Part shown: positions 1-7,000 of the stretch, one piece after another
Layout: every line of letters starts with the position of its first letter
How positions within the stretch are numbered: position 1 is the stretch's first letter
From: JANRKF01 sp964518725
Lineage (GTDB): Bacteria; Pseudomonadota; Alphaproteobacteria; Rickettsiales; SXRF01
Direction: 5' to 3'
NCBI GenBank assembly: GCA_964518725.1
Contig: CAZFKP010000034.1
Location: 1 to 15,883 of the forward strand
DNA length: 15,883 nucleotides
Notes under the pieces: model-generated
The model's input: only the letters and a program-made list of their open reading frames with translations
What the model was told of the DNA's origin: nothing
The model's database searches: none
Position numbers and translations under genes: made by a program

Positions 1-157
1 CAACGGCGGAAAGCTTCGCCACCACAAAAAACTTCACCGTCTCATAGACGAAGGGCTGCCAGTCGACATTCTCGCTTTCGCGTTTTGAATGCGGGACGAA
101 CTGGTTTTTCAGTGTCGCCTGCTTGGGTTTGTCATCGAGGATGGTGGCGTTGGCCAT
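1..157 (-). CDS. Unrecognised protein, N-terminal 52 residues (runs off window)
   Basis: An open frame on the minus strand starts with ATG at 157 and stays open to base 1, so only the N-terminal 52 residues are visible. It begins MANATILDDKPKQATLKNQF, is hydrophilic and charged for about 35 residues, then becomes more hydrophobic (FVYETVKFFVVAKLSAV), which could lead into a membrane segment. The start is supported by a GAGGG ribosome-binding site at 164-168 that overlaps the TGA of the preceding gene; only 9 bases separate the two genes, so they are probably cotranscribed and perhaps translationally coupled. I do not recognise the family and the fragment is too short to assign a role. The frame is real rather than a shadow mainly because of the tight spacing and good ribosome-binding site. 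Confidence 0.6.
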   Translation of the reverse strand, partial: MANATILDDKPKQATLKNQFVPHSKRESENVDWQPFVYETVKFFVVAKLSAV

Positions 158-166
158 GGGGTGCCC

Positions 167-673
167 TCATGCCCGCGCATGTTCGGAGGTTGCCGCCTGC
201 TCGCGCTCGGCAAGGATTCTTTCTTGTGCGGAGGGTGCATGACCGCGCTCGGCAAGCAGCGACTTCACGATCTCATGTTGCTGATTCAGCGTATCCTCGA
301 ATTGCACGCGACTGGCCATCACCGATGCGACATCCTTATTGATCTCCTGCACACTCAACCGTTCGCGCTCCACTTTCACCCAATGTTCATACAGCGACGC
401 GATCCCGCCGATGGTGGAGCCAATCGCCGCCCCCACCCATGGGATAACATAATTCCCAAGCGCTTCCGCCGATGCGTTTTCGGCGCCCTGCAGGTTGCTT
501 TGGAACCACTTGCCGACAGTTTTGCTGGCACCGCTGTTGCGGAGTGATTTTCCGGCAAACCAGCCAAGCACGATGCCGCCAAGCTGGAAGCCTAGTGTGC
601 GTGCCTGCTGCATGGTAAAACGGCTGACCGAAAGCTGTTCTTCGATTGTATCCTGTTTGCTTTTATCCGCCAT
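167..673 (-). CDS. Hypothetical protein with two glycine-zipper hydrophobic segments
   Basis: This 168-residue protein belongs to no family I recognise. A charged N-terminus (1-25) is followed by a hydrophobic segment at about 27-44 carrying GxxxGxxxG (G33, G37, G41), a polar linker, and a second hydrophobic segment at about 75-95 with another GxxxGxxxG (G81, G85, G89). The remainder (about 96-168) is highly charged, rich in Glu, Arg and Gln, and probably helical. There is no cleavable signal peptide. The pattern suggests a membrane-associated protein whose two helices pack or oligomerise through glycine faces, with a cytoplasmic helical tail; this is inference from composition only. The ATG at 673 has an AGGGGG ribosome-binding site six bases upstream. 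It lies 115 bases after folD and 9 bases before the next gene, on the same strand. Confidence 0.75.
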   Translation of the reverse strand: MADKSKQDTIEEQLSVSRFTMQQARTLGFQLGGIVLGWFAGKSLRNSGASKTVGKWFQSNLQGAENASAEALGNYVIPWVGAAIGSTIGGIASLYEHWVKVERERLSVQEINKDVASVMASRVQFEDTLNQQHEIVKSLLAERGHAPSAQERILAEREQAATSEHARA

Positions 674-788
674 GGACGCCCCCTAAAAACATATGTACCC
701 GGCCATTTTGCCATGGTAGTGAGCGGCTAACAATCACGGAAACATGAAGTTTTTGTGACGCCGGATAGTATTCTTCAGAAACAGCGGA
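674..788. other. Intergenic gap between folD and the glycine-zipper gene
   Basis: These 115 bases separate two minus-strand genes. On the minus strand I see only short imperfect inverted repeats (for example CCAT/ATGG around 698-712) and no stem followed by a T-run, so no convincing terminator for folD. No clear -35/-10 pair is visible either. Whether the downstream pair is read from folD or from its own promoter cannot be decided from the sequence. Confidence 0.4.
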
Positions 789-1634
789 TTAGGCGGATGC
801 GGCATGGAACGTATTCTCCAGCAGGCAGGCGATGGTCATGGGGCCAACGCCGCCAGGCACTGGGGTGATGGCGCTGGCGATCCCTTGGCACGATGCATAA
901 TCGACGTCGCCGACCAGTTTGCCATCCACCCTATTGATACCGACATCAATCACCACACAGCCCGGCTTTAACCATGCGCCCTTCACCATTTCCGGGCGGC
1001 CCACGGCAGCAACCACGATATCGGCGGTAGCGAGCAGCGCTGGCAAATCTTTTGTTTTCGAGTGGGCGATGGTGACGGTGCAACTTTCCTTGAGCAGGAG
1101 CTGCGCCATCGGCTTGCCGACAATGTTCGAGCGCCCGATCACGACCGCGTGTTTGCCCTCAAGGTTGCCAATTACATCTTTAAGCAACATCGAGCAACCC
1201 AGTGGCGTGCAAGGTACAAACCCATCCTGTCCGGTGGCGAGCTTTCCGGCGTTTACCACATGGAACCCGTCCACATCTTTATCAGGATTGATCGCTTGGA
1301 TCACCGCATCTTCCGAAATATGGGCGGGCAGGGGGAGCTGCACCAATATGCCATGTACCTTCATATCGTTGTTCAGCGTGTTGATGAGTGCAAGCAACTC
1401 GGTTTGCGAAACGGTGGCAGACAGCTTGTGCTCGTAGCTGTTCATTCCGGCCTCAACCGTAGCTTTGCCCTTACTCTTGACATAGACTTGGCTTGCCGGA
1501 TCTTCGCCCACCAATACTACTGCGAGCCCCGGCGTGATACCCTTGCTGGCCTTGAGCGCCGCCACGCGCCCGGCGATATTCTCGCGCAGCTTAGCGGCAA
1601 ATGCTTTACCATCAATGGGTTGGGTTGTTGTCAT
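789..1634 (-). CDS. folD: Bifunctional methylene-tetrahydrofolate dehydrogenase / methenyl-tetrahydrofolate cyclohydrolase
   Basis: FolD interconverts 5,10-methylene-, 5,10-methenyl- and 10-formyl-tetrahydrofolate in the cytosol with NADP, feeding purine and formyl-methionine synthesis. The protein is 281 residues, the usual length. The substrate-binding and catalytic motif is YVKSKGKA with Tyr51 and catalytic Lys55 (Tyr50 and Lys54 in E. coli), ILVQLPLP includes Gln99, and DKDVDGFH includes Asp122 (Asp121 in E. coli). The dinucleotide-binding loop GRSNIVGKP and the C-terminal ITPVPGGVGPMT signature are intact, so the enzyme should be active. The ATG at 1634 gives the standard N-terminus; only a weak GGA lies upstream. 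It is divergent from rplK, with 195 bases between the two genes, and two unrelated minus-strand genes follow it. I see no strong promoter on its side of the gap. Confidence 0.97.
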   Translation of the reverse strand: MTTTQPIDGKAFAAKLRENIAGRVAALKASKGITPGLAVVLVGEDPASQVYVKSKGKATVEAGMNSYEHKLSATVSQTELLALINTLNNDMKVHGILVQLPLPAHISEDAVIQAINPDKDVDGFHVVNAGKLATGQDGFVPCTPLGCSMLLKDVIGNLEGKHAVVIGRSNIVGKPMAQLLLKESCTVTIAHSKTKDLPALLATADIVVAAVGRPEMVKGAWLKPGCVVIDVGINRVDGKLVGDVDYASCQGIASAITPVPGGVGPMTIACLLENTFHAASA

Positions 1635-1699
1635 GCTTGTCCATTAGCAGAAAAAACGGCGATTAACACTGTTTATTTAATAAAGAGTGAAAAAAGCGC

Positions 1700-1728
1700 T
1701 TGCGCCTGAGGATAAGTTCTTCTATAAG
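1700..1728 (+). promoter_or_regulatory. Promoter of the rplK-rpoC operon
   Basis: The sequence has TTGCGC at 1700-1705, a 17-base spacer, and TATAAG at 1723-1728, a good vegetative sigma-factor promoter with transcription expected near 1735. The stretch between the -10 and the start, TCCGCC, is GC-rich, the discriminator type that makes ribosomal promoters sensitive to ppGpp and DksA. It is the best -35/-10 match in the 195-base folD-rplK gap and points at the ribosomal genes. The core is visible in the sequence; the regulation is inferred. Confidence 0.7.
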
Positions 1729-1749
1729 TCCGCCTCCCTGTGCGTAAGC

Positions 1750-1811
1750 GTGGGGAAAGTTTTTGGGAGCTGGTGCCGTGCTAACGCGCGTGATGCCAGC
1801 GTTTGAACCAC
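1750..1811 (+). promoter_or_regulatory. Structured leader of rplK mRNA, candidate L1-binding site
   Basis: The roughly 95-base leader can fold. An outer GTGG (1750-1753) pairs with CCAC (1808-1811), an inner GCTGG (1769-1773) with CCAGC (1796-1800), and the tip CGTGC (1777-1781) with GCGCG (1786-1790) around a TAAC loop. An asymmetric internal loop, TGC against TGATG, separates the two inner stems. In E. coli, ribosomal protein L1 represses the L11-L1 operon by binding a leader that imitates its 23S rRNA site, two short helices flanking an asymmetric loop. This leader has that general shape and the right position, but I cannot verify a family match. Confidence 0.45.
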
Positions 1812-1829
1812 TTATAGAAAGTAGTGAGC

Positions 1830-2267
1830 ATGGCTAAAAAAGTCGCTGGTTTTATTAAACTGGAGATCCCGGCCGGGAAAGCTAATCCGTCCCCGCCAGT
1901 AGGTCCTGCGCTCGGTCAGCGCGGTCTCAACATCATGGAATTCTGCAAGGCGTTTAACGCTGCTACGCAAAAAATGGAGCCGGGCGCTCCGATTCCGGTT
2001 GTCATCACCGCCTATCAGGATCGCAGCTTTACCTTCATCACCCGCAAATCGCCAGTATCGTACTATCTGAAAAAAGCGGCTAAAATTCAAAAAGGTTCGC
2101 AAACCACAGGTAAGGGCGCATTCGCCGGTAAAATCACCATGACGCAAATCCGTGAAATTGCAAAAGAAAAAATGTGCGACCTGAACGCTAATGATATCGA
2201 AGCGGCGGCGCGCATGATTCGTGGCTCGGCGCAGTCGATGGGTCTTGAGATTGTGGAGGCTGCATAA
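1830..2267 (+). CDS. rplK: 50S ribosomal protein L11
   Basis: L11 binds the GTPase-associated region of 23S rRNA, forms the base of the L7/L12 stalk, and is needed for ribosome-dependent RelA activation. The 145-residue product starts MAKKVAGFIKLEIPAGKANP and has the hallmark PSPPVGPALG (residues 20-29), whose prolines lie in the N-terminal domain that contacts factors, then NIMEFCKAFN. The C-terminal RNA-binding domain ends near GLEIVEAA. ATG at 1830 is preferred over an in-frame GTG six bases upstream because MAKK is the conserved family start. The ribosome-binding site is weak. Its TAA overlaps the rplA ATG by one base, implying translational coupling. It is the first gene of the operon here, whereas nusG usually precedes it. 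Confidence 0.98.
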   Translation: MAKKVAGFIKLEIPAGKANPSPPVGPALGQRGLNIMEFCKAFNAATQKMEPGAPIPVVITAYQDRSFTFITRKSPVSYYLKKAAKIQKGSQTTGKGAFAGKITMTQIREIAKEKMCDLNANDIEAAARMIRGSAQSMGLEIVEAA

Positions 2268-2962
2268 TGTCGCGTATCTCCAAAAAACGTAAAACTCGCA
2301 TCGCGGCAGTGGACGCCACCAAACGTTACACGCTCGGTGAAGCGGTAAAAATCGTCAAAACCGGCGCTACCTCGAAATTCGATGAGACACTCGACATCGT
2401 GATGAATCTTGGGATTGACCCGAAACAATCCGACCAGCAGGTGCGTGGCATGGTGTCGATGCCAAACGGCACCGGCAAAACCATTCGCGTGGCGGTATTC
2501 GCTCGTGGCGACAAAGCGGCCGATGCACAAAAGGCCGGCGCCGATTTTGTTGGCGGCGACGATCTGGCGGAAAAAGTCAATGGCGGGTTCACCGGGTTTG
2601 ATCGCGTCATTGCAACCCCGGATATGATGGGTGTGGTTGGTAAGCTCGGTAAGGTGCTCGGCCCCAAAGGCCTGATGCCGAATCCGAAGCTTGGCACGGT
2701 AACTCCGAACGTGGCCGAAGCGGTGAAAGCTGCGAAATCCGGCCAGATTGAATTCCGCATCGACAAGGCGGGCATCATCCATGCTGGCATCGGCAAAGCA
2801 AGCTTTACTGAAGAGCAGCTTACGCAGAACATCAAGGCGTTCATCGATGCTGTGAAAAAAGCAAAGCCCAGCTCATCAAAGGGCAATTACATTAAAAAGA
2901 TCGGTATTTCTTCCACCATGGGTGTGGGCGTGAAGCTCGACCTTGCTGATGTTGCGGCATAA
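2267..2962 (+). CDS. rplA: 50S ribosomal protein L1
   Basis: L1 forms the mobile L1 stalk that helps release the E-site tRNA and, in many bacteria, represses its own operon by binding the leader mRNA. The 231-residue product is close to the E. coli length (234). The two-domain fold is recognisable: an N-terminal and C-terminal part of domain I (KRTRIA-like start, GISSTMGVGVKLDL end) flank domain II, and the family signature GKVLGPKGLMPNPKLGTVT is complete. The ATG overlaps the last base of the rplK stop (TAATG), so L11 and L1 are probably made in equal amounts by coupled translation. rplJ starts only 10 bases later. Confidence 0.98.
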   Translation: MSRISKKRKTRIAAVDATKRYTLGEAVKIVKTGATSKFDETLDIVMNLGIDPKQSDQQVRGMVSMPNGTGKTIRVAVFARGDKAADAQKAGADFVGGDDLAEKVNGGFTGFDRVIATPDMMGVVGKLGKVLGPKGLMPNPKLGTVTPNVAEAVKAAKSGQIEFRIDKAGIIHAGIGKASFTEEQLTQNIKAFIDAVKKAKPSSSKGNYIKKIGISSTMGVGVKLDLADVAA

Positions 2963-2972
2963 GGAGAGCGCC

Positions 2973-3482
2973 ATGAACAGGACACAAAAACAAAACGTCA
3001 TTGAAACCACCAATACCAAGCTCAAGGCTTCGGGCATTGCGCTGGTGGTGCATAACAACGGCCTGAACGCCTCTGAAATGCTTGCGCTTCGCGGCAAGAT
3101 GCGGGAAGCCGGTGCGGAATTCAAAGTCACGAAGAACCGCCTTGCCAAAATTGCGGCCAAGGATACCGGTTTCGAGAACATCACGCCGTTGCTGAAGGGT
3201 CCCACGATCATTGCGACATCGCAAGATCCGGTCTCTGTCGCCAAAGGCTTGGTGGATTTTGCCAAAACGAATGAAAAACTGGTGATCGTCGGTGGTGCGT
3301 TTGGTTCGCAAATGCTCGATCCCAAAGCTATCGAATCGCTTGCCAAACTGCCGTCGCTCAATGAGCTGCGCGCGAAAATCGTTGGCATATTACAGACTCC
3401 TGCAACGCGCCTTGCGTGTGTGCTGCAGGCTCCGGGAGGTCAGGTTGCCCGTGTCATTTCCGCAAAATCCAAGAAGGAGTAG
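2973..3482 (+). CDS. rplJ: 50S ribosomal protein L10
   Basis: L10 anchors L7/L12 dimers to the ribosome through its C-terminal helix and its N-terminal domain binds 23S rRNA beside L11. The product is 169 residues, within the family range. The stretch LRGKMREAGAEFKVTKNRLAK is the conserved rRNA-binding part, KGPTIIA is also typical, and the C-terminal half holds the L12-binding helix. ATG at 2973 is chosen over an upstream in-frame ATG because it has AAGGAG (2961-2966) at proper spacing and the longer form would overlap rplA. Only 10 bases separate it from rplA, so there is no intergenic leader of the kind that holds the L10 autoregulatory site in E. coli. Confidence 0.97.
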   Translation: MNRTQKQNVIETTNTKLKASGIALVVHNNGLNASEMLALRGKMREAGAEFKVTKNRLAKIAAKDTGFENITPLLKGPTIIATSQDPVSVAKGLVDFAKTNEKLVIVGGAFGSQMLDPKAIESLAKLPSLNELRAKIVGILQTPATRLACVLQAPGGQVARVISAKSKKE

Positions 3483-3547
3483 CGCGGGTCTGAGATAAAA
3501 ACCGAACGGAAGAACGAAACTGATAATTTTTAACTGGAGTGTATTTT

Positions 3548-3934
3548 ATGTCTGCTAACCTTGCAAAAATCGTTGACGAACTGTCAGCGCTCACCGTCAT
3601 CGAAGCGGCTGAACTGTCGAAGCTGCTGGAAGAAAAATGGGGCGTATCTGCTGCTGCGCCTGTGGCTGTTGCTGCCGCTGGCGGCGTCGCTGCCGCTGGT
3701 GCGCCAGCTGCTGAAGCTCAAACCGAGTTCAGCGTGATCCTTGCTTCAGCGCCTGCTGACAAGAAAATCGGCGTGATCAAAGTTGTTCGCGAAATCACCG
3801 GTCTCGGCCTGAAAGAAGCGAAAGATCTGGTAGAAGCTGCGCCGAAACCAGTAAAAGAAGCCGTGAACAAAGACGAAGCTGAGAAAATCAAAAAAGCTCT
3901 CGTTGAAGCTGGCGCAACTGTTGACGTTAAGTAA
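3548..3934 (+). CDS. rplL: 50S ribosomal protein L7/L12
   Basis: L7/L12 is the multicopy acidic stalk protein that recruits and stimulates the translational GTPases. The 128-residue product has the standard layout: an N-terminal dimerisation domain (about 1-33, ending LLEEKWGVS), an Ala/Gly-rich flexible hinge (about 34-58) and a C-terminal factor-binding domain with IKVVREITGLGLKEAKDLVE and ending ATVDVK. ATG at 3548 is chosen over an in-frame GTG at 3539 because GGAG (3535-3538) is correctly spaced and MSANLAKIVDELS is the conserved start. The 65-base gap after rplJ is AT-rich and free of strong stems, which would suit strong independent initiation, as expected for a protein needed in several copies per ribosome. 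Confidence 0.98.
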   Translation: MSANLAKIVDELSALTVIEAAELSKLLEEKWGVSAAAPVAVAAAGGVAAAGAPAAEAQTEFSVILASAPADKKIGVIKVVREITGLGLKEAKDLVEAAPKPVKEAVNKDEAEKIKKALVEAGATVDVK

Positions 3935-3955
3935 TAACGTAATGTGGTTCTAAAG

Positions 3956-3991
3956 ACCGGGGCATCGCGAATGACGCGACGCTCCGGTTTT
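3956..3991 (+). terminator. Attenuator-like hairpin between rplL and rpoB
   Basis: ACCGGGGC (3956-3963) pairs with GCTCCGGT (3981-3988) with one G-U pair; an AT/AC internal loop then leads to CGCG (3966-3969) pairing with CGCG (3975-3978) around AATGA. It is followed directly by TTTT. This resembles a weak intrinsic terminator. In E. coli a partial terminator in the same gap reduces transcription of rpoBC relative to the ribosomal genes, and this hairpin is well placed to do the same. Confidence 0.65.
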
Positions 3992-4006
3992 GCCGCTTAT
4001 GTTGTG

Positions 4007-4029
4007 GTCAGTGGCCAGTGGCCGCTGAC
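4007..4029 (+). repeat. Inverted repeat (hairpin) in the rplL-rpoB gap
   Basis: GTCAGTGGCC (4007-4016) pairs with GGCCGCTGAC (4020-4029), a 10-bp stem with one T-G wobble and a three-base loop AGT. No T-run follows, so it is not an intrinsic terminator. It could be an mRNA processing or stability element; an RNase III site is known in this gap in E. coli, but the parallel here is only positional. Confidence 0.5.
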
Positions 4030-4053
4030 TGGAGATTAGAATAAAAACAGATT

Positions 4054-4070
4054 GCCAGCCACAAGCTGGC
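4054..4070 (+). repeat. Second hairpin just upstream of rpoB
   Basis: GCCAGC (4054-4059) pairs perfectly with GCTGGC (4065-4070) around CACAA, 22 bases before the rpoB ATG and just upstream of its ribosome-binding site AAGG (4084-4087). It leaves the ribosome-binding site free, so it may limit upstream structure or be part of an rpoB translational control region. The stem is certain as sequence; its role is not. Confidence 0.45.
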
Positions 4071-4092
4071 GGTCACTGAACCGAAGGTTCCT

Positions 4093-7000
4093 ATGGCACA
4101 AGCATCCCAATCCCGTCTGTCGTTCACTGCTCGCAAGCGCATCCGTAAAAGTTTTGGTCGCATGGAAACCACCACCCCCATGCCGAACCTGATTGAGGTT
4201 CAGAAGAATTCTTACGACCAGTTTCTCCAGATCAACATCCTGTCGGAAAAACGCACGAACACCGGTCTCCAGTCCGTGTTCAAGTCGGTATTCCCGATTC
4301 GTGATTTTGCGGAAACCGCGACGCTTGAATTTGTGCGCTTTAACTTTGACCAACCAAAATACGATGTGGATGAATGCCGTAGCCGCGGCATCAATTTCTC
4401 GGCCCCGCTGCGCGTGACGCTGCGCCTGATCGTGTGGATTGTCGACGAAGATACGCAAGCGCGCGAGATCAAGGATATCAAGGAGCAGGACGTTTACATG
4501 GGCGACATGCCGCTCATGACGGACAACGGCACCTTCATCATCAACGGCACCGAGCGCGTCATCGTCTCGCAGATGCACCGCTCGCCGGGCGTATTCTTCG
4601 ATCACGATAAAGGCAAAACCCACTCGTCGGGCAAGTTCCTCTACAGCGCGCGGATCATCCCGTATCGCGGTTCGTGGCTCGATTTTGAATTCGATGCCAA
4701 AGACATGGTGAACGCCCGCATCGACCGCCGCCGCAAAGTGCCGGTGACGACGCTCTTGCGTGCCCTCGGCATGGATAACCAGTCGATCTTGAAAACCTTT
4801 TACAGCTCGACGGTGTTCAAAAAACAAAAAGAAGGCTGGTCGGCGAAATTCATTCCGGAGCAATGGAAGGGCTTGAAGCTCGCTTACGACCTCGTGAATG
4901 CGAAAACCGGCAAAGTGTTTGCTGAAGCCGGCAAGAAGCTCACGACCCGTGCCGCGACGAAACTGTACGACGATGGCCTGAAAGAATATTTGCTGTCCGA
5001 TGAACTGATGGCGGGTAAATTCAACGCGTCGGACATCGTGAATCCGGAAACCGGCGAAATTTACATCGAAGCCGGGGATGAGCTCGATGCGGCGCGCCTT
5101 GAAAGCCTCGAAGATGCAGGTGTGAAAGACATCGCGATTCTCGATATCGATTACATCAATGTCGGCGCCTATATCCGCAACACGCTGCTTGCCGATAAAA
5201 ACACCACCAAGGAAGATGCGCTGATCGACATCTACCGCGTGATGCGTCCCGGCGAACCAACAACGCCGGAAGCGGCGGAAGCCCTCTTCAAATCGCTGTT
5301 CTTCGATGCGGAGCGCTATGACCTCTCGGCGGTTGGTCGTGTAAAAATGAATGCTCGTCTTGATGTGAATGAAAAAGAAGACGTCGGTGTGCTTACCAAT
5401 GAAGATATTTTACGCACGGTAAAAATCCTTGTCGGCCTGAAAGATGGCATTGGCGAAATCGACGATATCGATCACCTCGGCAACCGCCGTGTCCGTTCGG
5501 TGGGTGAGCTTATGGAAAACCAATTCCGTATCGGCCTGCTGCGTATGGAGCGTTCGATCGTCGAGCGTATGAGCTCGGTCGATATCGACACCATCATGCC
5601 ACACGACCTCGTGAACGCAAAGCCGGTGGCGGCTGCCATCCGCGAATTCTTTGGCAGCTCACAGCTCTCGCAATTCATGGATCAAACCAACCCGCTCTCC
5701 GAAATCACCCATAAGCGCCGTCTGTCGGCTCTTGGACCTGGCGGTCTCACCCGCGAACGCGCTGGCTTCGAAGTGCGTGACGTGCATCCGACTCACTACG
5801 GCCGTATCTGCCCGATCGAAACTCCGGAAGGGCCGAATATCGGCCTGATCAACTCGATGGCCACGTACGCGCGTGTCAATAAATACGGCTTCATCGAAAG
5901 CCCGTACCGCAAAGTGGTGAACCAGAAAGTAACCAACGAAGTGGTGTACCTGTCGGCAATCGAAGAAGGAAAATATGCCATCGCGCAGGCGAACATCCCG
6001 CTCGATGATAAGGGTGCATTCGAAGAAGAACTGGTTTCCTGCCGGCGTAACGGTGATTTCCTGCTCTTGCCGCCAGACCAGATCGATTACATTGACGTGG
6101 CGCCGAAACAGCTCGTATCAGTTGCGGCTGCGCTCATTCCGTTCCTTGAGAACGATGACGCCAACCGTGCGCTGATGGGTTCGAACATGCAACGTCAGGC
6201 AGTACCGCTTCTCCGCTCCGAAGCGCCGCTGGTCGGCACCGGCATGGAAGAAATCGTCGCCAAGGATTCCGGCGTGACGACGGTTGCCCGCCGCGGCGGT
6301 ATTGTCGATCAGGTCGATGCCACCCGCATCGTGATCCGTACGGCGGAAGTAGCCGAAGACGGTTCGCCGGGTGTGGATATCTACAACCTCATCAAATACA
6401 CCCGTTCGAACCAATCGACCTGCCTCAACCAGCGTCCGATCATTAAGGTGGGCGATCAGGTGAAGGCTGGCGACATCATTGCGGACGGCCCATCGACCGA
6501 CCTCGGTGAGCTGGCGCTTGGCCGCAACGTGCTGGTCGCGTTTATGCCATGGAACGGCTACAACTTCGAAGATTCCATTCTCATTTCCGAGCGTATCGTG
6601 AGCGAAGACGTATTCACCTCCATCCATATCGAAGAATTCGAATTGATGGCGCGTGATACCAAGCTGGGCGCGGAAGAAATCACTCGTGATATCCCGAACG
6701 TTGGTGAAGAATCGCTCCGCAACCTCGACGAAATCGGCGTGGTGCATATCGGTGCGGAAGTGAAGCCAGGCGACATTCTCGTTGGCAAACTGACCCCGAA
6801 ATCGGAAAGCCCGATGACGCCGGAAGAAAAACTTCTCCGCGCCATCTTTGGTGAAAAAGCCTCCGATGTTCGTGACTCATCTCTCCGTCTCCCTCCAGGC
6901 GTAGCCGGTACGGTGGTGGGTGTGCGTATTTTTAGCCGCCGTGGCATCGAAAAAGACGAGCGTGCGCTCTCGATTGAAAAAGCAGAAATCGAACGCCTCG

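Noticed and set aside
89..547. Plus-strand open frame opposite the glycine-zipper gene
   Set aside because: The minus-strand gene has a good ribosome-binding site, sensible hydrophobic segments and an adjacent cotranscribed gene; the plus frame has unusual composition and none of these.
1062..1709. Plus-strand open frame of 215 codons opposite folD
   Set aside because: Shadow frame over a clear FolD with all catalytic residues; no ribosome-binding site and no family resemblance.
3649..3720. Repetitive GCT/GCC Ala-rich stretch in rplL
   Set aside because: It is the normal flexible hinge of L7/L12, not a nucleotide repeat element.
5653..5736. Thr at the RpoB position equal to E. coli Asn518, inside the rifampicin-resistance region
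   Set aside because: To my knowledge Thr is the usual residue here in alphaproteobacteria, and the equivalents of Asp516, His526 and Ser531 are unchanged, so it is not evidence of resistance.
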